Origin: Paraburkholderia phenoliruptrix
Lineage (GTDB): Bacteria > Pseudomonadota > Gammaproteobacteria > Burkholderiales > Burkholderiaceae
Direction of reading: 5' to 3'
Assembly: GCF_019511605.1 (NCBI RefSeq)
Contig: NZ_JAEUAV010000001.1
Coordinates: 372,001-436,000, forward strand
Length of the DNA stretch: 64,000 nucleotides
Of the stretch, positions 45,377 through 54,124 are shown one piece after another. The notes below the pieces were generated by a model, which was given only the letters and a program-made list of their open reading frames with translations, did not search any database and was not told the DNA's origin. The position numbers and the translations under genes were made by a program. The number at the start of each line of letters is the position of its first letter. Position 1 is the stretch's first letter.

Positions 45377-46765
45377 ATGTCCCGACAAAGCGCTCTTACC
45401 CTTGCCCGTACGCACTTCGACAGCGGCGAATTCCTTGCCGTCCTGAGCCGGCGCGTTGGCCTCGCGACCGAGAGTCAGCGCGCGGACGCGGCGCCGCTGC
45501 TGCGCCGCTACCTTTCCGACGAAATCGAAGCCGCGCTCAGCGCACTAGGGTTTATCTGCGAGATCGTGGAAAACCCTGTGCCCGGCATGCCGCCGTTTCT
45601 GATCGGCGAACGACTCGAATCACCGTCCCGGCCCACCGTGCTGTTGTATGGCCACGGCGACGTGATCGACGGCGACGCCGCCAACTGGAGCAACGAACGC
45701 TCGCCCTGGCAGGTACGCGTGGAAGGTGAGCGCTGGTATGGCCGCGGCATTGCGGACAACAAGGCACAGCATTCCATCAATCTTGCCGCGCTCGCAGCAG
45801 TTTTCGCCGAACGCGGGGAGCTCGGCTTCAACGCGAAGATCGTCTTCGAAATGGGCGAGGAAGTGGGATCGCCCGGGCTCGATGCGATTTGCGCGAACTT
45901 GCGCGAGCGCTTATCCGCGGATCTGCTGATCGCCTCCGACGGCCCGCGTCAGCGGGCGGCGTCGCCAACGATGTTTTTGGGCTCGCGCGGCGCGTTGCAT
46001 TTCAGGCTGAGCGTGACGAACGCATTCGGCGCCCGGCATTCGGGCAACTGGGGCGGCGTGCTGGCCAATCCCGCAACCGTGCTTGCGAATGCCCTCGCGA
46101 GTCTCGTCGACGGACATGGCCGGATACGGGTGAACGGGCTGCTTCCGCCGCCTATTCCGCCGCAGGTTCGCGAGCGCGTCGCGCATCTGCAGATTGGCGC
46201 GGACGCAGACGATCCACCGCTCTCGCCGAACTGGGGCGAGCCTGGTCTCACGCCCGCCGAGCGCGTTTTCGCATGGAACACGCTCGAAGTGCTTGCAATG
46301 CAATCGGGCAACGTGGCTAACCCGGTAAGCGCAATTCCGCGTTCGGCGCAAGCCGTTTGCCAGTTGCGCTTCGTAGTGGGCACCGACTGGCGGCGCGCGA
46401 AAGAGCTGATCGAGGCGCACCTTGCACGCGAAGGTTTTACAGGCATCGAAGTCACGATCGAAGCGTCCGGCAACGCAACGCGGCTCGACCCGAACGACCC
46501 GTGGGTTGCATTCACCGAGCGCTCCATCGAGGCATCGACCGGCAAGCCGGTGACGCTTCTGCCCAACCTCGGCGGCACGATTCCGAACGAGTGTTTCTCC
46601 GACACGCTGGGTCTCGCGACCATCTGGATTCCGCACTCGTATCCAGGCTGCCGTCAGCACGCGCCCGACGAACATGTGCTCGCGCCGGTCATGCAAGAAG
46701 CGTTGCAACTGATGACCGGTGTGTTCTGGGACCTGGGCGAGCCCGACGTTCCGCACCGCCGTTGA
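45377..46765 (+). CDS. M20-family metallopeptidase / amidohydrolase
   Basis: A 462-residue enzyme of the ArgE/DapE/ACY1 group, which cleaves amide bonds of N-acyl amino acids or dipeptides with two metal ions. The ATG at 45377 (MSRQSALTLARTHFDSGEF) fits the family better than the longer open frame. Metal ligands are visible in LLYGHGDVIDGD (His and Asp, about 113-122), GIADNKAQ (Asp), EMGEEVGSPG (Glu-Glu, catalytic and metal), LIASDG (Asp) and a late His in CRQHAPDE. The dimerisation domain lies at about 210-330. Being first in the LysR-controlled cluster, it may release an amino acid-like compound used by the next enzymes. Confidence 0.9.
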   Translation: MSRQSALTLARTHFDSGEFLAVLSRRVGLATESQRADAAPLLRRYLSDEIEAALSALGFICEIVENPVPGMPPFLIGERLESPSRPTVLLYGHGDVIDGDAANWSNERSPWQVRVEGERWYGRGIADNKAQHSINLAALAAVFAERGELGFNAKIVFEMGEEVGSPGLDAICANLRERLSADLLIASDGPRQRAASPTMFLGSRGALHFRLSVTNAFGARHSGNWGGVLANPATVLANALASLVDGHGRIRVNGLLPPPIPPQVRERVAHLQIGADADDPPLSPNWGEPGLTPAERVFAWNTLEVLAMQSGNVANPVSAIPRSAQAVCQLRFVVGTDWRRAKELIEAHLAREGFTGIEVTIEASGNATRLDPNDPWVAFTERSIEASTGKPVTLLPNLGGTIPNECFSDTLGLATIWIPHSYPGCRQHAPDEHVLAPVMQEALQLMTGVFWDLGEPDVPHRR

Positions 46766-46820
46766 CACTGCTTTTCCCACCATATCCGACACGTTGAGCT
46801 TCTCGCACGGAACACACATC

Positions 46821-48113
46821 ATGAATTCCACTGTTATCGAAGACCGCGTGCAGCAGACAAGCGGGACGCCCATGCGACGCCTGATCGTCGCGACGAGCAT
46901 CGGCAATGCGCTCGAGTGGTTCGACTTCGCCGCGTACGGCTTCTTTGCCGTAACGCTTTCGAAGCTCTTCTTCCCTGCTCATGACGAAACCGTTTCGCTG
47001 CTGCTGACGTTCGGCACGTTTGGTCTTTCGTATGTGTTCCGGCCGCTCGGTGCGCTCTTGCTCGGCCGATATGCGGACCGGCACGGCCGCAAGGCGGCGT
47101 TGCTGGTATCGCTTGCGCTCACCACGATAGGCACGCTGATCTGCGCGGTGATTCCGACCTACGCGTCGATCGGGCTTGCGGCGCCCATTGGCCTGATGAC
47201 GGCGCGTATTCTGATTTCCTTCTCGACAGGCGGCGAATTCGGCAGCGGCACGGCTCTGATGATCGAGCAGAAGAGCAAACGCAAGGCATTTCTCGCAAGC
47301 TGGCAGTTTTCCAGCCAGGGAATGAGCACGGTGCTCGCCTCTTGCGCGGGGCTCGCGCTGAGCACGCAACTATCGCCGGCGCAAATCGAATCGTGGGGCT
47401 GGCGCGCACCGTTCATCTTCGGTCTGCTGGTCGCACCGGTGGGCCTCTACATCCGCAAGCATATCGACGACACGTTGCCCGCAGCCGGCCACACCACCGC
47501 ACGCAATGCGCCGGTGCGCGAACTGCTCGCGCACAGCAAGGGCCGCATTCTGATCGCGGCGGGCATCATGGCGGTATCGACCGCCGCCAGCTATCTGATG
47601 ATTCTCTACATGCCGACGTATGCGGTAAAGCAACTGCATCTGCCGGCATCGACGGGATTCGCGGCAACAGTGGTCACCGGTACGATCCTGATGGTGTTTA
47701 CTCCGCTCATGGGCCACTTGTCCGATCGCTACGGGCGCAGCCGCATGATGGTGATTTCCGCAATCGCCACGCTTGTCACGATCTATCCGTGTTTCGTCTG
47801 GCTCATCAAAAGCCCCTCCTTTGCGGTGCTGATGGCGATCATGTCGCTCGCCGGCGCATTGAAGGCAATCTACTTCGGCCCGCTCGCCGCTGTATTGTCG
47901 TCGCTCTTTCCCACTAGCGTTCGCAGTACGGGACTCGGCTTCAGCTACAACATCGGCGTCATGGTGTTCGGCGGATTCACGCCGTGGCTCGTCACCGCAA
48001 TGATCGGCGCAACCCACGATCCGCTGTCGCCCGCGTTCTATCTGATGGCATGCGCGGCGCTGAGCCTGGCATGTATCGCGCTGTACCACTTCAAGCTCGT
48101 CAAGCACATCTGA
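46821..48113 (+). CDS. MFS transporter, metabolite:H+ symporter (MHS) type
   Basis: A 430-residue importer. ATG 46821 begins MNSTVIEDRV; family traits are ATSIGNALEWFDFAAYGFFA in helix 1, SYVFRPLGALLLGRYADRHGR in the loop between helices 2 and 3 (quoted as separate parts GALLLGRYADRHGR and SYVFRPL), STGGEFGSG in helix 5 and GHLSDRYGRSRMM between helices 8 and 9. This is the ShiA/KgtP/ProP type that takes up organic acids or zwitterions. It lies 55 bp after the amidohydrolase gene and ahead of the PLP enzyme, consistent with uptake of the pathway substrate. Confidence 0.92.
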   Translation: MNSTVIEDRVQQTSGTPMRRLIVATSIGNALEWFDFAAYGFFAVTLSKLFFPAHDETVSLLLTFGTFGLSYVFRPLGALLLGRYADRHGRKAALLVSLALTTIGTLICAVIPTYASIGLAAPIGLMTARILISFSTGGEFGSGTALMIEQKSKRKAFLASWQFSSQGMSTVLASCAGLALSTQLSPAQIESWGWRAPFIFGLLVAPVGLYIRKHIDDTLPAAGHTTARNAPVRELLAHSKGRILIAAGIMAVSTAASYLMILYMPTYAVKQLHLPASTGFAATVVTGTILMVFTPLMGHLSDRYGRSRMMVISAIATLVTIYPCFVWLIKSPSFAVLMAIMSLAGALKAIYFGPLAAVLSSLFPTSVRSTGLGFSYNIGVMVFGGFTPWLVTAMIGATHDPLSPAFYLMACAALSLACIALYHFKLVKHI

Positions 48114-48137
48114 GCCGTGGACCTGCCGACCTCACAT

Positions 48138-49292
48138 ATGGAAAACCTCGCCATGCACCAACCTGCACCAGCGGACGATTTCAGCGGCTGGTTCATGTAT
48201 CACTCCGTGGGCGTGTATCCCGGCCATCGCGAGGCGATGACCGCGGCGCTCGCCGGTTTCGCGGCAAGCTGGTGTGCGCCCGACGACCGCCGCTGGGACG
48301 CGGCGCTCGCCGCGCGTGCGCGCCTGCTGTCGGACTGGGCCGAACTGATCGGCGCCCAGCCTGCCAACGTGTTCGGCGCGCAAAACGTGACGGACACCTT
48401 TGCTCGCTATCTGGACGGCCTCGCCGACCAAACTCTGCGAGGCCGCACGGTGCTCGTCGCCGCGGACTGCTTTCCGAGCCTGCACTTTCTGCTGTCCGGC
48501 CTTGCGCAAGCTCGCGGGTTCACGCTGCGCACCGTCGCGTTGCGCGAAGGGCAAGCGTATGTCCGCGACGAAGACTTTCTCGAAGCATGGACAGGCGACG
48601 TGGCACTCGCGCTCGTCACATGGGTGTCGTCGCTGACGTCCAGGCGCGTGAACCTCGCCGCGATTTGCGAGCATGCACGACGCCGCGGCAGCCGGGTGGC
48701 GCTCGACGTGACGCAAGGCATAGGCATCCTGCCGTTCGACGTCAACACCACACCGTTCGATTTCGTCTGCGGCTCCACGCTCAAGTGGCTATGCGGCGCG
48801 CCTGGAACTGGGCTTGGCTACATTGCACCTCACGCGCTCGCGCAAGAGGCCACGCCTGCCGTGCGCGGCTGGTTCAGCCAGCAGAATCCATTCAATTGGG
48901 ACATCGACGCGTTCGCGTACGCATCGGACGCGCGGCGCTTTGACACCGGCACGCCCTCCGTGCTGCCGTTCGTCGCCTCGCAGCCCGGCATGACGTGGAT
49001 GCGCTCGCAACCGGCGGGCAGCGTACGTGAGCATAATCTGGCGCTATGCCATCAATTGATCGCGATGCTCGACGAGAAGCGCTACCGGCTACTGTCCCCG
49101 CGCAACGACGACGAGCGCGGAGGCAGCATCATGGCCGAAGCGCCCGCGCATCTCGACGCGGCGCAACTGGTTGTGAAACTGAACGAAGCCGGCGTGTTCG
49201 TCGATTCGCGCAGCCGCACGTTGCGCTTTTCACCAGGCGTTTGCACGACGCCTGCGGGACTCGAACGGCTTGCGCAATGTTTGCCGCAATGA
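48138..49292 (+). CDS. Kynureninase-like class V PLP-dependent enzyme
   Basis: A fold-type I PLP enzyme of about 384 residues, closest in pattern to kynureninase and class V aminotransferase relatives. The cofactor lysine is in STLKWLCGAPG (about residue 216), preceded by VALDVTQGIGILPFDV with the Asp that contacts the pyridine nitrogen. MYHSVGVYPGHREAM near the N terminus and NVTDTFARYLDGL are also class V-like. The start is uncertain: ATG 48138, ATG 48153 (GGA twelve bases upstream) and GTG 48117 are all in frame. It may cleave or transaminate an amino acid released by the M20 enzyme; the substrate is not known. Confidence 0.82.
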   Translation: MENLAMHQPAPADDFSGWFMYHSVGVYPGHREAMTAALAGFAASWCAPDDRRWDAALAARARLLSDWAELIGAQPANVFGAQNVTDTFARYLDGLADQTLRGRTVLVAADCFPSLHFLLSGLAQARGFTLRTVALREGQAYVRDEDFLEAWTGDVALALVTWVSSLTSRRVNLAAICEHARRRGSRVALDVTQGIGILPFDVNTTPFDFVCGSTLKWLCGAPGTGLGYIAPHALAQEATPAVRGWFSQQNPFNWDIDAFAYASDARRFDTGTPSVLPFVASQPGMTWMRSQPAGSVREHNLALCHQLIAMLDEKRYRLLSPRNDDERGGSIMAEAPAHLDAAQLVVKLNEAGVFVDSRSRTLRFSPGVCTTPAGLERLAQCLPQ

Positions 49293-49415
49293 AATTCGCG
49301 CGCCCATTCTCGCGGGCGCCGCGCCGCATTGGAATCGCCTGCGTGCTGACAGGGCCGCCGGTGCGCGCATGCATTACGCGCCGCCCCTGCCCTCTTGACT
49401 CGAAAGCGAATTCAC

Positions 49416-50540
49416 ATGAACTCCTCTACTCACGGTTGCGCCGACTCTGACGCCGCGATAGCCGGCATCCACGGCTTTGTCGTGCCGATGAAATGCACGG
49501 ACTTGCCCGCCACGATGCAATTTTTTATCGAGCGGCTCGGCTTTCGCCTTGACGCCATTTTTCCCGCCGACGGACCGCGCACCGCGATTCTTTCGCGCGA
49601 CGGCTTCAGGATCCAACTGGGTCTGGATGCCCCCGACGGCCTGCGCGACTTGTATGTTCTGTGCGACGACCCCTTGCAACTGCGAGGCGATGCACGCGAA
49701 TTGACCGCGCCGAACGGCGTGACCGTTCGCCTCGTACATGCCGACCCGCCCATGAAGCTGCCGCCCACGCGCCAACAACTCGTACTGGCGCAGGCAAACG
49801 GCGACGCGCACTGGAGCGTCGGACGCGCGGGCATGCGTTACCGCGACCTTCTGCCTGAGCGTCACGGCGGTGCGTTCATCGCGTCGCATATCCGCATTCT
49901 GGAGGGCGGTCCGGTGCCGGACTATGTGCACTATCACAAGATCCGTTTCCAGACCATTTTCTGTCGCAAGGGCTGGGTGCGACTCGTCTACGAAGACCAG
50001 GGCGAACCCTTCGTGCTCGAGGCCGGCGACTGCGTGCTTCAGCCGCCTGAAATCCGTCACCGCGTGCTGGAAAGCTCAGCCGGCGCCGAAGTGATCGAAC
50101 TGGGCAGTCCCGCCGAGCACATCACGATGGCAGATCATGAGCTGACTCTGCCGACGCCTTTTTCGAGGCCGGAGCGCGACTTCAACGGCCAGCGCTTCGT
50201 GCGACACATTGCGAAGAACGCAAGCTGGAAGCCCTGGACATCGCCGGGCTTCGTCGTTACCGATACAGGCATTGGCGCTGCCACCGGCGGCCTCGCAGGT
50301 GTGCGCGTGGTGCGTGCGAGCGGCAATGCCGAGCCGCAGATCCGCCGCCACGACACCGAATTCTGCTTTTTCTTCGTGCTGACCGGGAGTCTCGAAGTCA
50401 CTCAGGGCGGGCAACGCTGGCAGCTCTTAGCCGACGACAGCATCGCCATTCCAGGTGAGCTTTCCTATACGTTCTCCCAATACAGCGCCGATCTCGAACT
50501 GCTGGAAGTCACGCTGCCAGCGGATGTCTTGCTGAGCTGA
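49416..50540 (+). CDS. VOC-like domain fused to two cupin domains
   Basis: A 374-residue three-domain protein that I cannot name. Residues about 13-125 look like a vicinal-oxygen-chelate (glyoxalase-like) half: FVVPMKCTDLPATMQFFIERLGF, here quoted as VPMKCTDLPATMQFF and IERLGF, then TAILSRDGFRIQLGLDAPDG. Cupin 1 (about 150-245) has VHYHKIRFQTIFCRKGW with an H-x-H, and PPEIRHRVLE with a later His, so it can bind metal. Cupin 2 (about 275-370) has RRHDTEFCFFFVLTGSLEV but lacks a full ligand set. It could be a dioxygenase or isomerase acting after the kynureninase-like enzyme. It ends before the terminator at 50561. Confidence 0.75.
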   Translation: MNSSTHGCADSDAAIAGIHGFVVPMKCTDLPATMQFFIERLGFRLDAIFPADGPRTAILSRDGFRIQLGLDAPDGLRDLYVLCDDPLQLRGDARELTAPNGVTVRLVHADPPMKLPPTRQQLVLAQANGDAHWSVGRAGMRYRDLLPERHGGAFIASHIRILEGGPVPDYVHYHKIRFQTIFCRKGWVRLVYEDQGEPFVLEAGDCVLQPPEIRHRVLESSAGAEVIELGSPAEHITMADHELTLPTPFSRPERDFNGQRFVRHIAKNASWKPWTSPGFVVTDTGIGAATGGLAGVRVVRASGNAEPQIRRHDTEFCFFFVLTGSLEVTQGGQRWQLLADDSIAIPGELSYTFSQYSADLELLEVTLPADVLLS

Positions 50541-50560
50541 TCGCAGCAGAGCCAAAGGCG

Positions 50561-50591
50561 CGGCGCGGCGCACAGTGCAAGCGCCGCGCCG
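50561..50591 (+). terminator. Strong GC hairpin after cupin-fusion gene
   Basis: Arms CGGCGCGGCGC and GCGCCGCGCCG form a perfect 11-bp stem with a nine-base loop ACAGTGCAA, 20 bp after the stop at 50540. It separates the LysR cluster from the porin gene; no U tract is present. Confidence 0.7.
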
Positions 50592-50760
50592 TTCCAGCGT
50601 CACGATGCACTAGCGGGAAACGCCGATGATGTTTGCCATTTGCGCCCTGTCTGATTGATCCCGAAGCCCGCAATCGCTGCACACGAGAAAGGTATTACCC
50701 GAAGTCAATGCTGTTTTTCGTTCGTCCGCCCTGAAACTTCATAATCTTATTTATTTCGCC

Positions 50761-51942
50761 ATGCTAACTATCAGAAAGGCGCTGTCGGGCGCCGCCATTC
50801 TCGCCGCTTGCGGCATCTCATCCGCACACGCAAGCTCGGTCACCATTTACGGACTCATCGACTACGGCGTGAACTATCAGAGCAACAGCGGCGGCGGCCG
50901 CGTGATAGGCGGCTCGAGCGGCATCATGCAAGGCTCGCGCTGGGGCTTCAAGGGCGTCGAGGATCTTGGCGGTGGCCTCTCGGCGATCTTCACGTTGGAA
51001 AACGGCTTCGATCTCGGCAAGGGCACGTCGCTGCAGGGTGGCAACCTGTTCGGGCGGCAGGCGTTCGTCGGATTGTCGAGCGACGCTTACGGCACGCTCA
51101 CGCTCGGACGCCAGTACGATTCGCTCGTAACGTTCGTCGAATCGCGCATGAATTCCGCGAATTTCGGCGGCGGCACGACAGCGCATCCGGGCGACCTCGA
51201 CAATCTGAACAACAGCAAGCGGGTGAACAACTCGGTCAAGTACACGAGCCCCAAGATGGGCGGCTTCACGATAGGCGGCGTGTATGGGTTTGGCGGACAG
51301 GCCGGCGATTTCGCGCGTAACCAGATATGGTCCGCCGGCGTCGGTTACGAATACGGGAGCTTTTCCGCAGGCGCGGCTTTCATGAACGTACGCAACCCGA
51401 ACCAGTCGTATTTCACCAGTACGCCCACCAACGTGGCCGGAGCCAACCTGAACAACATGAGCTCGAGTCCGGTGTACAGCGGTTATGCGTCGGCGCACAC
51501 GTATCAGGCAATCGCCGCCGCGGGGCGTTATACACTCGGCCCGGCAACGTTCGGGCTCGTCTATAGCAACGTGCAGTTCAAGAATCTCGGCGATACGTCG
51601 TCGGGCTCCAACCCCCTGCATCTGTCGGGCACAGCAAAGTTCGATACCGCCGAATTCAACCTCACCTATTACTGGACCCCGCTTCTGCTGAGCGAACTGG
51701 TCTATAGCTACACGCGCGGTTCTGGCGTTGGCACGATCGGCAGTTCGCGCTACAACAACGTGTCGCTGTCGCTCGACTATTATCTGTCGAAGCGCACGGA
51801 CGTCTACGTGATCGGCAGCACTGAATTTGCCGGCGGCACGGACTCGACCGGCAAGGCCGCACGCGCGACGCTCAACGCGCTGAGCGCTTCGTCATCGAAC
51901 CGGCAGACCTTCGTTCAACTGGGAATTCGGCACAAGTTCTGA
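50761..51942 (+). CDS. Gram-negative general porin (Burkholderia type)
   Basis: A 393-residue outer-membrane trimeric porin. The signal peptide ends ISSAHAS (about residue 25) and the mature part begins SVTIYGLIDYGVNYQSN, the classic start of neisserial/burkholderial porins. Other family blocks are GSRWGFKGVEDLGGGLSAIF, FGRQAFVGLSSDAYGTLTLG and the C-terminal QTFVQLGIRHKF with terminal Phe. It lets small solutes into the periplasm. The promoter should be in the 170 bp above; the plus-strand transcript ends at the hairpin 51970-52001. Confidence 0.96.
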   Translation: MLTIRKALSGAAILAACGISSAHASSVTIYGLIDYGVNYQSNSGGGRVIGGSSGIMQGSRWGFKGVEDLGGGLSAIFTLENGFDLGKGTSLQGGNLFGRQAFVGLSSDAYGTLTLGRQYDSLVTFVESRMNSANFGGGTTAHPGDLDNLNNSKRVNNSVKYTSPKMGGFTIGGVYGFGGQAGDFARNQIWSAGVGYEYGSFSAGAAFMNVRNPNQSYFTSTPTNVAGANLNNMSSSPVYSGYASAHTYQAIAAAGRYTLGPATFGLVYSNVQFKNLGDTSSGSNPLHLSGTAKFDTAEFNLTYYWTPLLLSELVYSYTRGSGVGTIGSSRYNNVSLSLDYYLSKRTDVYVIGSTEFAGGTDSTGKAARATLNALSASSSNRQTFVQLGIRHKF

Positions 51943-51969
51943 CGCCCGCATACGGCTGGCCTGCTCGAA

Positions 51970-52001
51970 CGCGGTCACAACGGCGTGCCGATGTGACCGC
52001 G
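51970..52001. terminator. Bidirectional terminator between porin and hydrolase genes
   Basis: CGCGGTCACA and TGTGACCGCG form a perfect 10-bp stem with a 12-base loop in the 100-bp gap between two convergent genes. Confidence 0.65.
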
Positions 52002-52042
52002 CGCGTGCCATTGAGAAAGCATTCGAGCACGCGCCACGAGCC

Positions 52043-53731
52043 TCAATTGTCGGGATGGCTTGCGACGGCGCTCACGAATGCGTTGTAGGTGAGATTGACC
52101 GTGACGCCGTCGATCATCACGCCATATGTGGTGTTGCCGCTGTCGAGCTCGTAATACATGGTCGACTGAATGTTCTTGGTCTTTCTGGCCTCGTAGTAGC
52201 TCGCATAACGCGAGCTGATGTAATCCGCGCGATAGGCCAGCGTCTTCTCTGGGCCGGTATTCCATTCGGTCAGCAAGAACGGCATACCGTAACGGGCCTT
52301 GCAGTATGTAGGCAGATCGAAGCCGGGGCCGGAACCGTCCGAGCCAATGTCGAAGATGTCGCCGTACACGTCATAGTTGTGCCACGTCGTCATGTCCCAC
52401 CGCACTGTGGGGTGGCCGCTCGTGCCATCCGGTTGCGTGCCGTCCCACAACGCGTCTGCGGCGCCGACATCCGCCACGCAGAAGTTGATTCCACATTTCG
52501 CCGCCGGCTGCGCCGCCTTTACGCCGTCCAGCATGCCGCGCATCAGACCGCGCATGATCGGCCAGTTCGCGTTGCTGAAGTCGACTGCCTTCGTGCCTGC
52601 ATTGGTGGAGTCGAGAATGATCGCGGGATCGCGAGTCAGTTCGTTGCCGCACTCGTACATGACCACACCGTACGGCGCGAGCGCGGCAGCCACCGTCACG
52701 CCGCATGAATGGCCGCGGCTGTACGCCGCCGCCTCGCTCGCGAGCAGCGCGCCGTTGGCGTCGCGCATGCCGATCTGGATCAGCACGAAGAGCGTGAGCC
52801 CGGCCGACTGGAACGCCTGCGCGAGCGCGACTACCGCGGCGAGCTCCGTGGAGTCGTCGGTCACGCCCACGCGATACGTCGAGCAGCCCATGTTCTGCAT
52901 GATCGACACGACCTGCGCGGGCGTGTAGCGGTAGTCGTAATGCCCGTTGATGCCGTGGAATGTGCCGCTCGTCGCCGCCACGGAGATGCGCGGATCGGTG
53001 CACGGCAGCCACTGGTCGATGTCGTTGCACACGTAAAACTGCCCGCCTGTCGCGCGATACCACAGCTTGCCGCCGTACCACAGCAGCAACGCCACGTTCG
53101 AGGTGACGCCGACCGTGGCGTTGTTGCGCAGGACCACGCCGCTCGCGACGGTCCACACCGCGCCCACCTTGTCGATGATGCGCGAGGCGCCGGGAATCGT
53201 GGTGCCGTCCGCAGACGTTGCACCGAAACGAGGATCGGCGCACGCATACCAGGCTGAGCCGCTCCAGCCGTAGAACTGCCCGCCGGTGCCTGCGTGGTAG
53301 ACAATGCCGCCGTACCACAGCACCAACGAAACGCTGTAGGTATTGCCGGCCTTCACACCGTTCCGATACACCGATCCGCCGACGAGTGTCCACACTGCCG
53401 ACTGGTTGTCGACAATCGATGCCGCCGGAGGAATCGACGTGCCGTCTGCCGAGGCAGGCGTGCTGCTGTTCGAGGCGCCGTTGTTGGCCGTCGAACCGCT
53501 TGAAGTCGCATTGCCCTGCGTGCCGCCCGTGCTTCCAGTCGTCGCGGTGCCGGTGCCGGTTGCTCCCGTGGCCCCGCCCGGCGAGCTTGAGTTCGCATTG
53601 GTCGTCGCGCCCGTGCTCGTGCCCTTGCTGTCGCCACCGCTTCCGCCACCGCCGCCGCCGCCGCATGCGCTCAGCATGTAGCTGCCGCCGACAGCCGTCA
53701 GCAAGCCGAGAAACTCACGTCGTTTAACCAT
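52043..53731 (-). CDS. Tat-type lipoprotein glycoside hydrolase-like protein, two N-terminal modules
   Basis: A 562-residue paralogue of the protein at 26112. ATG 53731 (start context GTTTAACCATGG, like the paralogue) gives a twin-arginine style signal VKRREFLGL and lipobox MLSAC (Cys23). A Gly/Ser/Thr/Asn-rich linker follows to about residue 98. Two tandem modules at about 99-168 and 178-249 share the pattern W-T-L/V, YRNG or LRNN, LVLWYGG or LLLWYGG, GTGGQFY or ATGGQFY, and C-x-DPR. The catalytic region has Glu364 in ECGNELTRD and Glu489 in LTEWNTGPEK. The two proteins are nearly identical in catalytic motifs but differ in module number. It is probably surface- or periplasm-anchored and acts on a polysaccharide; the GH family is uncertain. 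Confidence 0.82.
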   Translation of the reverse strand: MVKRREFLGLLTAVGGSYMLSACGGGGGGGSGGDSKGTSTGATTNANSSSPGGATGATGTGTATTGSTGGTQGNATSSGSTANNGASNSSTPASADGTSIPPAASIVDNQSAVWTLVGGSVYRNGVKAGNTYSVSLVLWYGGIVYHAGTGGQFYGWSGSAWYACADPRFGATSADGTTIPGASRIIDKVGAVWTVASGVVLRNNATVGVTSNVALLLWYGGKLWYRATGGQFYVCNDIDQWLPCTDPRISVAATSGTFHGINGHYDYRYTPAQVVSIMQNMGCSTYRVGVTDDSTELAAVVALAQAFQSAGLTLFVLIQIGMRDANGALLASEAAAYSRGHSCGVTVAAALAPYGVVMYECGNELTRDPAIILDSTNAGTKAVDFSNANWPIMRGLMRGMLDGVKAAQPAAKCGINFCVADVGAADALWDGTQPDGTSGHPTVRWDMTTWHNYDVYGDIFDIGSDGSGPGFDLPTYCKARYGMPFLLTEWNTGPEKTLAYRADYISSRYASYYEARKTKNIQSTMYYELDSGNTTYGVMIDGVTVNLTYNAFVSAVASHPDN

Positions 53732-54124
53732 GGCAAGAGAATCCAACGCCGGGGGCGCCCGGACAAAATCCGCGAAATGCGATCTGGGGTTGCGAGTCCG
53801 GGAGAAAACCGACGGCACCCAATTCGTTCGCCATCCTTATCAATCGACACTGAGCGCGAATGAGGAAGAGCGTCACGAGTAATGGGGCCCGGTCAATTTT
53901 CCCACCGGCAGCATGAACCGCTTCGGGGTGCTTCAAGCGCTCCACGTGCTGCAACCAATGCCTTGGATGTCGGCAAAAAAGCGCGCTTGTGTAGGGCTAG
54001 CGGGAAAAAAAGACGTGCCGCGCGCGAGGAAGAGGCGGGGACGGTCCGCGAAAGCCACAGACCTCAGGGAGAAAAGAGAGGAGAGAAAAGCCTGCCGAAG
54101 CTGCCCCGCAGCCCGGCAGCTCTG
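53732..54124. other. Gap between hydrolase start and DUF1501 stop
   Basis: About 390 bp with the promoter of the hydrolase gene expected near 53732-53900. Open frames across it are Arg-rich and look non-coding. Nothing else is seen. Confidence 0.5.

Noticed and set aside
44273..50540. Reading the LysR cluster as kynurenine catabolism
   Set aside because: Only a kynureninase-like PLP enzyme fits. No tryptophan dioxygenase, kynurenine formamidase or true 3-hydroxyanthranilate dioxygenase is visible, so this name was not applied.
52371..53666. A 431-codon open frame on the minus strand, another frame of the hydrolase
   Set aside because: It overlaps the real hydrolase frame and its product is Arg/His-rich without domain features.
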